64,000 nt of DNA, from positions 124,001 to 188,000 of the forward strand of contig NZ_JFHD01000001.1 in the NCBI RefSeq assembly GCF_000698575.1, in the 5' to 3' direction. A program made the position numbers and the translations under genes. The first letter of the stretch is position 1. The number at the start of each line of letters is the position of its first letter. Below, in pieces: positions 43,534-52,618 of this stretch. This DNA is from Caballeronia zhejiangensis (lineage in GTDB: Bacteria; Pseudomonadota; Gammaproteobacteria; Burkholderiales; Burkholderiaceae). The notes beneath the pieces are model-generated. The model was not told the DNA's origin and made no database searches. It worked only from the letters and a program-made list of their open reading frames with translations.

Positions 43534-45645
43534 ATGAAAAACACGAACCGTCGTGACTTTCTGCGCGCGGCCGCCCAGGCGGCAGGCGCGACCGCCGCAC
43601 TGAACGTGATGCCGCTCGGCATTCGCCAGGCGCTCGCGATTCCCGCGAACAACCGTCATGGATCGATCGAGGACATCGAGCACATCGTCGTGCTGATGCA
43701 GGAGAACCGCTCGTTCGATCACTACTTCGGCACCATGCGCGGCGTGCGCGGCTTCGGCGACAAGACCGCCGTGACGCTGCCCAACGGCAAGCCGGTGTTC
43801 AATCAGCCGATCGCGTCCGGTGCGGGCGAAGTGCTGCCGTTCCACCCGGACGCCGCCAATCTCGGCCTGCAGTTCCTGCAGGATTTGCCGCACGGATGGA
43901 CGGACGGGAAGGGCGCGTTCCACGACGGCCGCTATGACCAATGGGTGCCGTTCAAGGGCACGACGACGATGGCGTATCTGCAGCGCGACGACATCCCGTT
44001 CCACTATCAGCTCGCCGACGCCTTCACGATCTGCGACGCGTATCACTGCTCGACGAACACATCGACCGATCCGAACCGCTACTACATGTGGACGGGCTAT
44101 GTCGGCAACGACGGCACCGGCGGCGGCCCGGTCGTCGATAACGCGGAAGCCGGCTACGGCTGGTCCACGTTCCCCGAAGTGCTGGAGCGCGCGGGCATCT
44201 CGTGGAAGATCTATCAGGACATCGGCACGGGGCTCGACGCGAAGAATTCGTGGGGCTGGACCGACGACGCGTACATCGGCAACTATGGCGACAATTCGCT
44301 GCTGTACTTCAAGCAGTATCAGAATGCGCAGCCCGGCAGTCCGCTGTATGAAAAGGCGCGTCGCGGCACGAACGCGGTCGCCGGCGACGACTACTTTTCG
44401 ATCCTGAAGCGCGATGTGGCGGCGGGCACGCTGCCGCAAGTCTCGTGGATCGTCGCGCCCGAGGCGTTTTCCGAGCACCCGAACTGGCCCGCGAACTACG
44501 GCGCCTGGTATATCGATCAGGTGTTGCAGGTGCTGACGTCGAATCCGGATTTGTGGAGCAAAACGGCGCTGCTCATCAACTACGACGAAAACGACGGCTT
44601 CTTCGATCACCTCGTCCCGCCGTTTCCGCCGACGTCGAGCGCGAACGGTCTTTCGACGGTCGATACCAGCGCGGAGATCTTTCCGGGCAGCGCGAAATAC
44701 GCGAGCGGCCCCTACGGCCTGGGCGCGCGCGTGCCGATGCTCGTCGTGTCGCCTTGGTCCAAAGGCGGCTGGGTATGCTCCGAAACCTTCGACCATACCT
44801 CGGTGATCCGCTTCATCCAGAAACGCTTCGGGCGCGCGCACAACCTCGCCGAGCCGAACATCTCGCCGTGGCGTCGCGCGATTTGCGGCGATCTGACGTC
44901 CGCGTTCGACTTCCGCAATCCGAATAGCGCGATGCCGACGCTGCCGGCGACGAGCGGCTACGTTCCGCCCGACAAGCAGCGCCATCCCGACTATGTGCCT
45001 GTCCCGCCCGCCGCGCAGGCGCTGCCGAAGCAGGAGTCCGGCGTGCGCGCCGCGCGCGCGTTGCCGTACGAGCTTTTCGTGCGCGCGCGCCCGGATGCGT
45101 CGAAGGACGCCGTCTCGTTCGACTTCGTCAACACCGGACGCGCGGGCGCGGTCTTTCTGCTGTATCGCAATGCGAGCGCGGATGCGCCTCGCACCTATAC
45201 GGTCGAAGCGCGCAAGCGTCTCGCGGACAGCGTCGCGGCGAACGCGGACGGCAGCTTCGATTTCGTCGTGCACGGCCCGAACGGCTTTCTGCGGCGGATC
45301 GCGGGCAAGGCGAGCGCGCAGTCGCACTGGTGGTCGCGCGAGCAGGCCGCGCCGGATGTCGCCGAAGGCTACGACGTCGCCAACGGCAACCTGCAACTGC
45401 GGCTCGCGAACCGCGGAACCGCGGCATGCACCTTCAGCGTGAAGAATGCCTACGATCCATCGAAGACGGTCACGCGGCGCGTGCGGGGCGGCGACACGGA
45501 GCAGCTCTACGTCGATCTGCGCGACGCGCACGGCTGGTATGACATCGAAATCACGGTCGACACCGATTCCGCGTTCCTGCGCCGTCTCGCGGGTCACGTC
45601 GAAACCGGGCGCGACAGCATGAGCGATCCGGCGTTCGGCGCCTGA
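43534..45645 (+). CDS. Phosphocholine-type phospholipase C
   Basis: The protein has 703 residues. A twin-arginine signal (NRRDFLRAAAQAAG) is followed by the phosphoesterase domain with MQENRSFDHYFGTMRGVRGF and NYDENDGFFDH. Two repeated C-terminal beta domains (about 500-690) follow, as in PlcN/PlcH of Pseudomonas and Burkholderia. The enzyme is exported folded and hydrolyses phosphatidylcholine or sphingomyelin outside the cell. Haemolytic and non-haemolytic members cannot be told apart here. Confidence 0.92.
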   Translation: MKNTNRRDFLRAAAQAAGATAALNVMPLGIRQALAIPANNRHGSIEDIEHIVVLMQENRSFDHYFGTMRGVRGFGDKTAVTLPNGKPVFNQPIASGAGEVLPFHPDAANLGLQFLQDLPHGWTDGKGAFHDGRYDQWVPFKGTTTMAYLQRDDIPFHYQLADAFTICDAYHCSTNTSTDPNRYYMWTGYVGNDGTGGGPVVDNAEAGYGWSTFPEVLERAGISWKIYQDIGTGLDAKNSWGWTDDAYIGNYGDNSLLYFKQYQNAQPGSPLYEKARRGTNAVAGDDYFSILKRDVAAGTLPQVSWIVAPEAFSEHPNWPANYGAWYIDQVLQVLTSNPDLWSKTALLINYDENDGFFDHLVPPFPPTSSANGLSTVDTSAEIFPGSAKYASGPYGLGARVPMLVVSPWSKGGWVCSETFDHTSVIRFIQKRFGRAHNLAEPNISPWRRAICGDLTSAFDFRNPNSAMPTLPATSGYVPPDKQRHPDYVPVPPAAQALPKQESGVRAARALPYELFVRARPDASKDAVSFDFVNTGRAGAVFLLYRNASADAPRTYTVEARKRLADSVAANADGSFDFVVHGPNGFLRRIAGKASAQSHWWSREQAAPDVAEGYDVANGNLQLRLANRGTAACTFSVKNAYDPSKTVTRRVRGGDTEQLYVDLRDAHGWYDIEITVDTDSAFLRRLAGHVETGRDSMSDPAFGA

Positions 45646-45976
45646 CGCAATCGCGTCGAGCATTGCCGGCCGCGCGCATCGACCCGCGCGGCCGCGTCGA
45701 CTTTTCCTCCGCCATCCGCCAGTCCAGCGGAACTCCGCAGCTCGAGTCCACTCCCAAAGTCTCGCAAAGGCGGGCATTTTTTGCCGGCCAGCCTCGTCGT
45801 GCAGCGCACATACGTGGGACATCACGCATTGCGAAGCGCGACAAAGCCTGTGAAGATCGAACGTGCACGTCAATTCACGCTCAGGTTCGACGCGACGGTG
45901 AAATCAAAATGGCACGCCGCGCGCCGTATCGCAGCATCGATCCAATAACGAATTGGGGTGCAACACGGAGACGGGG
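45646..45976. other. Intergenic region after phospholipase C
   Basis: No gene seen. GGCCGCGCG (45668-45676) and CGCGCGGCC (45685-45693) form a strong stem-loop 22 bases after the stop, but no T-run follows directly, so termination is uncertain. Confidence 0.4.
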
Positions 45977-46423
45977 ATGAGAGAACGAGCAACCGTGCTG
46001 CTGGTTCGTCGCCAGTCAGTGCTGCTGGTCCGGGAGCGTGGCGGACCGTGGCTTCTGCCGGGCGGAGCGGTGGCATACGACGAATTGACGATTGTTGCAG
46101 CGATCCGAGCGCTGCACGAAGACACCGGCGTCGAGGCGAGCGCTGCGGCGTTTCTGTTTCAGCAGGCGTCGGCGCATCATCTGCATCATGTTTTTCGCAT
46201 TGCGATACCGGACGAGGTGCATCTGCGGCCGAAAGCCGGCGCGCGATTCCATGAGTTGCTGTGGATCGATGCGCCTCAACTCGCGCAAGTCAGTGCGACG
46301 CCTGGCACACGCGCGATCCTGACCCGCGCGATGGGCGGCAGCCGGGAGCCGGCGCGGCACGCGTGGAAAAACGGCGACGCCGATGCGGCCATGACGGCCG
46401 GCGCCGGCAGGCGCGGGCGCTGA
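45977..46423 (+). CDS. NUDIX hydrolase
   Basis: The protein has 148 residues. A NUDIX box is present as GGAVAYDELTIVAAIRALHE plus DTGV, with the final Glu-Glu of the REUXEE core changed to Glu-Asp; activity is plausible but not certain. NUDIX enzymes hydrolyse nucleoside diphosphates linked to another group. GGAGACGGGG precedes the ATG at 45977, which is preferred over a TTG at 45953. The C-terminal 25 residues are low-complexity. Confidence 0.78.
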   Translation: MRERATVLLVRRQSVLLVRERGGPWLLPGGAVAYDELTIVAAIRALHEDTGVEASAAAFLFQQASAHHLHHVFRIAIPDEVHLRPKAGARFHELLWIDAPQLAQVSATPGTRAILTRAMGGSREPARHAWKNGDADAAMTAGAGRRGR

Positions 46424-46631
46424 ATCGGGTCGCCGATCGGTCGCATCGAGGCTTTTTTCGTCTGCGCAAATCGCGAAGGCACCTTGTTTCGCCACGAAAT
46501 GAATACTTTTCCGGCGAACTTATGCCTATGCTAGCGTTGGGACGGTTGCCAGGCGCACCGGCGAGTATCGTCGGACGCGAGCGGCAGCTTGAGCAACGGA
46601 AGCATTCGCCCTTTGACTGGCGGAGGAAACC

Positions 46632-46760
46632 ATGAAGCTCGTCAGCCTATTCGCCGGAACCGTCGGGTTCGTGGCGGTGGTCGGCCTTTCCTTATTGGCG
46701 GTAGCGGACATTTTCTTGACAACGTCCGACAAACCCGCGGAAAAAGAGGGGCTCGCGTGA
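46632..46760 (+). CDS. 42-residue single-pass membrane protein
   Basis: The short frame starts MKLVSLFAGTVGFVAVVGLS and has one hydrophobic helix (about 3-27) with a charged tail (DKPAEKEGLA). A very strong ribosome site, GGAGGAAACC, sits at good spacing before the ATG, which is the main support. No homologue is known to me. It could be a small membrane regulator. Confidence 0.5.
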   Translation: MKLVSLFAGTVGFVAVVGLSLLAVADIFLTTSDKPAEKEGLA

Positions 46761-47236
46761 AACGCGCTTTCTTACTTGCTGAAATGATCGGTTAATCGTC
46801 GGTCAAATAGGCGAGACGACTGGCGGCAAATCGGGAATATCGACGCGCGCATTCGAATGACGCGCCGTTGTCTTTCGAAATCCGCATCTCGACGTGTAAT
46901 ACGCTCTGCATCGGTCTCCGAATAAATCGCGCCGGCCTTCGCGTCGCAGCGGTCGATGCGCGTCCCCGGCCCGCGCCGCACCATGCCGTTCGTCCGCCCG
47001 CGCGGCCGCGCTGCCCGGCGAGCGGTCCACGGAAAAGATGCGCTTTCACCCTTTTGTTCAGGGATTTGCGCGGGCCGCATCCGTCCGAAAATCATCCACA
47101 TAGGTCCGTCACGCGGAAATTGGCCGATTTCCGATGTGATATAATCCGCGAATAAATCAAAATTTCATTCGGCCAAAACTTTCAGCGGCAGGTTTTATCT
47201 AATGCTTGATTCAACGCGTACGAGCGCGGAGGAAGC
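46761..47236. promoter_or_regulatory. Long intergenic region with an extended -10 promoter
   Basis: No gene seen in these 476 bases. TGATATAAT at 47137-47145 is a perfect extended -10 element 92 bases upstream of the small membrane protein gene at 47237. The following 50 bases are AT-rich. There is no good -35. Confidence 0.45.
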
Positions 47237-47425
47237 ATGTCTGTAGGCGGTGTTATAGGCGCAATTGTTTTTTTCGCAATAATCGGCCTCGCTTTGCTGG
47301 CCGTGTTCGAAATTATCTTTTCGCCTTCTTCCAAACATAAGGCAGATGAAATGAGCAAGCCGGCTCATAAGCGGCCTACGTGGTATCGCAGGCGCGAGGT
47401 CGCCGTGCGCCGCGACGAGCCTTGA
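47237..47425 (+). CDS. Small membrane protein (62 residues)
   Basis: One membrane helix (GAIVFFAIIGLALLAVFEII, residues 8-27) is followed by a very basic cytoplasmic tail (KHKADEMSKPAHKRP, RRREVAVRRDEP). GGAGGAAGC precedes the ATG. The Lys/Arg-rich tail could contact phospholipid, DNA or a partner protein. No family recognised. Confidence 0.65.
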   Translation: MSVGGVIGAIVFFAIIGLALLAVFEIIFSPSSKHKADEMSKPAHKRPTWYRRREVAVRRDEP

Positions 47426-47759
47426 TCCACGACAAAATTTCCTGATCCGCCAACAAGTTAGGTCTCCCTCCGTATCGGCCCGTGGCCAGCGCCAGGCGCG
47501 CCGGCCATCGCATCGCGCAGCCATTCCGGCACAGCCGTTCAAAATCCCTCGCATTATTTAGCTGTCGCAACTGTGTGCGATAGCGCACCGCAGTCACGTT
47601 CCCCAGACTCTAGTCTTTCTTCGCCGGCATCATCATGAAATGTAGGTTCATCATTTCGAAAGCGCCGGAACACAACACATATAAAAGACAGTTAAGCGCT
47701 TAGCTAAAGATTTCAATTCTATCGACTGGCGAATCCGCTGCTGTCTGAGGGAAAAGAAA
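47426..47759. promoter_or_regulatory. Upstream region of the polysaccharide locus
   Basis: No gene seen in these 334 bases. The 10-bp palindrome TAAGCGCTTA lies at 47693-47702, 58 bases before the first gene, within an AT-richer stretch. It may be an operator, but it is a single copy. Confidence 0.35.
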
Positions 47760-49094
47760 ATGGCGCAACCCGCATATCCTTCCGTGCTTGAATGGTGGAC
47801 GCGCATCGAGAAGCGGCTCTACGGCGACTCCGAAGAGACACCGCGACGCGCTCACGTTCGTGCTCCAATCACCGTCCTGTACGACGGCCACGAGAACATC
47901 GAGGCGCTGTGGAAAGCGCTGCTTCAGTGCCGAACGCCACATATCCAGGCCGTCTGGAAGTCCCCCGACTCCGGCGAAATGCGACTGCTCGCCGAGTCGT
48001 ATGTCGCGATACCGGAGAAGCTTTTCTTCCTGAAGTCGTTGCAGACGAGCCTGCAGCGCGTCGCCGTTCTCGTCGACCGGGCGCAGAAGCGGCTCGACGC
48101 GAACCCGCCGCTGCGCGATCTTCCGCTCGTCAAGCCGAAGGCTCGGCCCGCGCGTCTGTCGGGTTTCACTTCGGCGTGCTTCGCGCTGCGCCATCTCGGC
48201 CGCAAAGTGCTGAATCAGCCGCTCAAGCTGCTGGTTCAGCGCGGACACTGGGTCCTGGCGTATCGGCGCACCGATGCCCCGTCCGCGGACGGCGACGAAA
48301 GCCGCAACTGGGTGACGCTTCCCGGCATGACGTCGCAGTTCCATGCCGATCCGTTCCTCTGGCGCGGCAAGAACGGCGACTATCACCTGTTCTTCGAAAG
48401 CCTGCCCTACGACACGAATCGCGGCACGATCAGCCATATCGCGTTCGATCCGGCCACGCAGACTTGGCAAGAGACGCCGCGCGTCGTGCTCGACAAGAAC
48501 TATCACCTGTCGTATCCGTTCCTCTTCGAGCATGAGGGCGAGGTCTTCATGATTCCGGAGACCTGCGGCAACCGCACGATCGAGATGTACCGCGCCGCGT
48601 CGTTCCCGACGGAATGGGTGCTGCACAAGGTGATCATGCGCGATGTCGTCGCCGCCGATACGACGCTCCATCACGACGGCAAGACATGGTGGATGTTCAC
48701 GAGCATGACGGAGGACGGCGGATCGAACTGGGACGAACTGTCGATTTTTTATTCCGACAGCCCGTTCGGCGAATGGACCGCGCATCCGATGAACCCGGTC
48801 GTTTCCGACTGCCGCCTCGCGCGCATGGCGGGCAACCTGTTCAAGGACGGCCAGAACCGCCTGATTCGCCCCGCGCAGAATTGCGAGCGCGAATACGGCG
48901 CGGCGCTGACGTTCCGCGAGATCACCGAGCTCACGACGACGACCTATGCCGAGCGCACGGTGTCGGTTCGCACGCCGCCGCGCGGTCATCAGGGGTTGCA
49001 TACGTGGAATGCGGTCGGCGGGATCACGGTCATCGATCTCAAGACGCAGCTTCGCAAATGGAATCCGTGGCGCGGTGCGATGAGGCGCGCCTGA
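47760..49094 (+). CDS. Beta-propeller protein of the GINT1 N-terminal type (polysaccharide-associated)
   Basis: The protein has 444 residues. From about residue 195 it shows repeated propeller blades: FHADPFLWRGKNGDYHLFFE, LSYPFLFEHEGEVFMIPETC, TTLHHDGKTWWMFTSM and NLFKDGQNRLIRPAQNC. This resembles the five-bladed domain annotated as glucosamine inositolphosphorylceramide transferase 1 N-terminal, also seen joined to formyltransferases in sugar clusters. The first 110 residues (TVLYDGHENIEALWKALLQC) may bind a nucleotide or sugar. No signal peptide. Its chemistry is unknown, but location suggests polysaccharide tailoring. Confidence 0.68.
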   Translation: MAQPAYPSVLEWWTRIEKRLYGDSEETPRRAHVRAPITVLYDGHENIEALWKALLQCRTPHIQAVWKSPDSGEMRLLAESYVAIPEKLFFLKSLQTSLQRVAVLVDRAQKRLDANPPLRDLPLVKPKARPARLSGFTSACFALRHLGRKVLNQPLKLLVQRGHWVLAYRRTDAPSADGDESRNWVTLPGMTSQFHADPFLWRGKNGDYHLFFESLPYDTNRGTISHIAFDPATQTWQETPRVVLDKNYHLSYPFLFEHEGEVFMIPETCGNRTIEMYRAASFPTEWVLHKVIMRDVVAADTTLHHDGKTWWMFTSMTEDGGSNWDELSIFYSDSPFGEWTAHPMNPVVSDCRLARMAGNLFKDGQNRLIRPAQNCEREYGAALTFREITELTTTTYAERTVSVRTPPRGHQGLHTWNAVGGITVIDLKTQLRKWNPWRGAMRRA

Positions 49095-49309
49095 CGCCCG
49101 CAGGACGCGCGCGGACAGGAGAACCGGCGTGTGGCACGTCGCACAGTGCGTGCCACCGCGCCGGCTTACATTGATGACTCGCCGGAGCGTGCCCCGGCGA
49201 GGCAGCCCATCGTCATAAAACACACCCGTCAGTACAAGCATTGCCGCCAGCGACGCGCGCGTCGGTTGCCTGGAGACGGGCCCATCGTAGAAAAACGGCA
49301 GCCGGGACC

Positions 49310-50443
49310 ATGAAGCTTCTCCATGTCATCGTTGCGCTCAATGCGGACGGCGCTGAACGTATGCTTCAGCGCCTCATCGAGTCGCACATCGAAGATCCGC
49401 GATTTCGTCACGTCGTCTGCTCGCTGACGACCACCGGCAAGATCGGCGAAGAACTCGCCGCGCGCGGCATCGACGTTCATAGCCTCGGCATGAAATCCCC
49501 GCTCGGCTTTCCGCGCGCGTTGATGCGCCTCGTGAAACTGATCCGCGAAGAACGCCCCGACATCATTCAGACGTGGATGTATCACGCCGACTTTCTCGGC
49601 GGGCTCGCCGGACGGATCGCGGCGCACAAGCGCATCGTCTGGGGCGTGCGCACCACCGATGTCCGATCGGGCGGCTCGCGCGTGACTGTGCTGCTGCGCA
49701 AGATCTGCGCGTGGCTGTCGTACTACGTGCCGCAGACGATCGTCTGCGCGGCCGAGGCGTCGCGCCGCGCGCATGTGTCGGTCGGCTACGACGCGAGCCG
49801 CATGATGGTCGTGCCGAACGGCTTCGACGTCGCGCGCCTGTGCGCCACGCCGGAGCAACGCAGCGCGATCCGCGAGCAATGCGGATTCGGCGAGCGCGAC
49901 GTCGTCGTCGGCGTGCTCGGACGCTTTCATCCGGTGAAGGATCACCAGAATTTCGTGCGCGCGGCGGGCATGTTGGCCGCGCGTCATCCCGATGTGCGCT
50001 TCATGCTCGTCGGCCGCGATCTCGACGCGAACAATCGCGAGCTCGCGGACTGGATCGCGCAGACGGGGTTCGCATCGCGCTTCGTGCTGCTCGGCGAGCG
50101 GCGCGACGTGCCCGCGTGCCTGTCGGCGATGGATGTGTTCTGCCTGTCGTCGCGCACCGAAGGATTTCCGAATGTCGTCGGCGAAGCGATGGCGATGGCG
50201 CTTCCGTGCGTCGTCACCGACGTGGGCGACGCGGCCATGCTCGTCGCGAATACGGGCGTGGTCGTCGAGAAGGAAAACAGCGACGCGCTTGCGGCGGGAC
50301 TCGATCGCATCGTCGACATGAAACCCGACGAGCGCCTTCGTCTCGGTCAGATGGCGAAAGCGCGCATCCACGCCGAATTCACGATGATGCGCGCGCGCGA
50401 GCGTTTCGAAGATATCTACCTGCGGCTCGTCGAAGAGAAATGA
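49310..50443 (+). CDS. Glycosyltransferase family 4
   Basis: The protein has 377 residues and a GT-B fold. The N-terminal half starts MKLLHVIVALNADGAERMLQ. The C-terminal half has GVLGRFHPVKDH and the E-x7-E motif region SSRTEGFPNVVGEAMAMALP. It transfers a sugar from a nucleotide donor to a lipid-linked intermediate on the cytoplasmic face. The frame opens at 49241, but the ATG at 49310 gives the standard start. It is followed by the amidotransferase gene 46 bases later. Confidence 0.88.
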   Translation: MKLLHVIVALNADGAERMLQRLIESHIEDPRFRHVVCSLTTTGKIGEELAARGIDVHSLGMKSPLGFPRALMRLVKLIREERPDIIQTWMYHADFLGGLAGRIAAHKRIVWGVRTTDVRSGGSRVTVLLRKICAWLSYYVPQTIVCAAEASRRAHVSVGYDASRMMVVPNGFDVARLCATPEQRSAIREQCGFGERDVVVGVLGRFHPVKDHQNFVRAAGMLAARHPDVRFMLVGRDLDANNRELADWIAQTGFASRFVLLGERRDVPACLSAMDVFCLSSRTEGFPNVVGEAMAMALPCVVTDVGDAAMLVANTGVVVEKENSDALAAGLDRIVDMKPDERLRLGQMAKARIHAEFTMMRARERFEDIYLRLVEEK

Positions 50444-50489
50444 GCATCGCATAAGCGCGGCCTATGGCCGGATCGTAAGGAGAACCAAT

Positions 50490-52511
50490 ATGTGCGGTAT
50501 CGTCGGCTTTCTGGGTGGACGCGGCTTCGGCGCGGGCGACTCGAAGACAACGGTGCGGAAGATGGCGCTCGCCATCGCCTATCGCGGCCCCGACGACGCG
50601 GGCGACTGGACCGATGATTTGCGCGGCATCGCGCTCGGTCATCGGCGGCTGGCGATCATCGATCTGTCGTCGGCGGGACATCAGCCGATGGCGTCGGGCA
50701 GCGGGCGATATGTCATCGCGTTCAATGGCGAGATCTACAACCATCTCGACCTGCGCGACGAGCTCGAAGACACGCAACGCGCGCCCGCGTGGCGCGGCAG
50801 CTCCGACACCGAGACGCTTGTCGCGGGCTTCGATGCGTGGGGCATTCAGGCGACGATAGAGCGCGCGGTCGGCATGTTCGCGTTCGCGGTGTGGGACCGG
50901 CAGGAATGCCAGCTCACGCTCGCGCGCGACCGGCTCGGCGAAAAGCCGCTCTACTACGGCTGGCAAGGGCAGGGCGAGGAAGCCGCGTTCCTGTTCGGCT
51001 CCGAGCTCAAAGGGCTGCGCGAGCATCCCGCGTTCGAGAACAACGTCGATCGCGGCGCGTTGACGCTGCAAATCCGCCACGGCTGCGTGCCGTCGCCGTA
51101 TTCCATTTTCGAGGGCATCCGCAAGCTCGAACCGGGCAAGATGCTCACCGTCTCGCTCGAACGGCGCGAGCCGCGCGTGTGGTCGTACTGGTCGGGCGTC
51201 GATGCGGCGGTCAACGGATCCGCACGCGGTTTCGCGGGCAGCGCCGAAGACGCCGTCGATGAACTCGAGCATCTGCTCACGGACGCGATCCGTCAGCAGA
51301 TGCTTTCCGACGTGCCCCTCGGCGCGTTTCTGTCGGGCGGCGTGGATTCGTCCACGATCGTCGCGCTGATGCAGAAGCAGTCGTCGCGTCCGGTGAAGAC
51401 CTTCACCATCGGCTTCAACGAAAGCGATTTCGACGAAGCCAAGCTCGCGAAGGCCGTCTCCAGGCATCTCGGCACGGAGCACACCGAGATGTACGTGACG
51501 GCGCGCCAGGCGCTCGATGTGATCCCGCGTCTGCCGGAGCTATACGACGAACCGTTCGCTGATTCGTCGCAGGTGCCGACGTTCCTCGTCTCGCAACTCG
51601 CGCGGCAGCACGTCACGGTCTCGCTGTCCGGCGATGCCGGCGACGAGCTTTTCTGCGGCTATCAGCGTTACAAGACCGCGCCGGGCATGTGGGACAAGAT
51701 GACGATGATGCCGGCGCCGTTGCGCAAGCTGGCGGCATCGGGCATAGCCGGAATCTCGCCGAAGCGCTGGAACAGCATGGCGGGCCTGATGGAGCCGATT
51801 CTGCCGTCGTCGCTGCGCGGCGTGAAGGTCGGCGACAAGCTGCACAAGGGCGCGGAACTGCTGTCGTGCCAGTCGCGCGACGAGGTGTATCTGCATCTCA
51901 TGTCGCAATGGAACGACCCCGCCGCGCTCGTAATCGGCGGATACCAGCCGCCCACGCTGATGACCGGCAATGCGCCGGCCTTCACCGGCCTCGACGACGT
52001 GCAGCGCATGATGGCGCTCGACATGATTACCTATCTGCCCGACGACATTCTCACGAAAGTCGATCGTGCCGCGATGGGCGTGTCGCTCGAAACGCGCGTG
52101 CCGTTCCTCGATCATCGCGTCGTGGAGTTCGCGTGGCGTCTGCCGCAATCGATGAAAGTGCGCGACGGACAGACCAAATGGGCGCTGCGCCAGGTGCTCT
52201 ATCGCCATGTGCCGCGTGCGATGATCGAGCGGCCCAAGCAGGGCTTCGGCGTGCCGATCACGCACTGGCTGCGCGGCGAGCTGCGCGACTGGGCGGAGGC
52301 CTTGCTCGATGCGTCGCGGCTGCGTCGCGAGGGCTTCTTCGACGCCGCCACGGTGCGCGCGAAATGGCAGCAGCATCTGTCGGGCGAGCAGAACTGGCAT
52401 CGTCAGTTGTGGAACGTGCTGATGTTCCAGCAGTGGCTCGAGCACCAGCAGGCATCGTCGATCCCGCTCTTCGCGTCGCACACGTCGGATCTCGCGAGCG
52501 TCGCAAGCTGA
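50490..52511 (+). CDS. Asparagine synthase-type glutamine amidotransferase
   Basis: The protein has 673 residues. Cys2 after the initiator Met (MCGIVGFLGG) is the glutaminase nucleophile of class II amidotransferases. A synthetase domain with the ATP loop FLSGGVDSSTIVALM (near residue 284) follows. Homologues inside surface-polysaccharide clusters amidate uronic acids rather than aspartate. The TviB/TviC genes nearby would supply UDP-GalNAcA, so uronamide formation is likely (inference). GGAGAACC precedes the ATG. The original terminator after this gene was split by an IS element. Confidence 0.87.
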   Translation: MCGIVGFLGGRGFGAGDSKTTVRKMALAIAYRGPDDAGDWTDDLRGIALGHRRLAIIDLSSAGHQPMASGSGRYVIAFNGEIYNHLDLRDELEDTQRAPAWRGSSDTETLVAGFDAWGIQATIERAVGMFAFAVWDRQECQLTLARDRLGEKPLYYGWQGQGEEAAFLFGSELKGLREHPAFENNVDRGALTLQIRHGCVPSPYSIFEGIRKLEPGKMLTVSLERREPRVWSYWSGVDAAVNGSARGFAGSAEDAVDELEHLLTDAIRQQMLSDVPLGAFLSGGVDSSTIVALMQKQSSRPVKTFTIGFNESDFDEAKLAKAVSRHLGTEHTEMYVTARQALDVIPRLPELYDEPFADSSQVPTFLVSQLARQHVTVSLSGDAGDELFCGYQRYKTAPGMWDKMTMMPAPLRKLAASGIAGISPKRWNSMAGLMEPILPSSLRGVKVGDKLHKGAELLSCQSRDEVYLHLMSQWNDPAALVIGGYQPPTLMTGNAPAFTGLDDVQRMMALDMITYLPDDILTKVDRAAMGVSLETRVPFLDHRVVEFAWRLPQSMKVRDGQTKWALRQVLYRHVPRAMIERPKQGFGVPITHWLRGELRDWAEALLDASRLRREGFFDAATVRAKWQQHLSGEQNWHRQLWNVLMFQQWLEHQQASSIPLFASHTSDLASVAS

Positions 52512-52550
52512 TATCGAATGCGCCGCGCTCGACGCGGTTCGAATGACGAA

Positions 52551-52565
52551 GGCCTTGATCGGAAG
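52551..52565 (+). terminator. Left half of an intrinsic terminator split by the IS element
   Basis: GGCCTTGATCG (52551-52561) is the left stem arm and GAAG (52562-52565) the loop, now also the left target duplication. The right arm lies beyond the IS at 54021-54031. Confidence 0.7.
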
Positions 52566-52572
52566 TGAACTG

Positions 52573-52617
52573 CACCCCAAAAGTTGGACACCCGTTCAAC
52601 GATTTGGGGTGTTTTTT
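52573..52617 (+). terminator. Terminator-like hairpin at the IS left end
   Basis: CACCCCAAA (52573-52581) pairs with TTTGGGGTG (52603-52611), followed by six T. It would stop transcripts entering from the flanking gene just before orfA, which starts at 52619. Many insertion sequences use such structures to avoid impinging activation. Confidence 0.55.
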
Positions 52618-52618
52618 C

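Noticed and set aside
45668..45693. Terminator after phospholipase C
   Set aside because: The stem is strong, but no T-run follows directly, so it is not listed as a terminator.
43516..45873. 785-codon frame antisense to phospholipase C
   Set aside because: Shadow of a GC-rich gene with clear Tat signal and catalytic motifs on the plus strand.
47120..47145. Consensus -35/-10 promoter with TTGGCC and TATAAT
   Set aside because: The spacer would be only 14 bases; the extended -10 element TGATATAAT is the more plausible signal.
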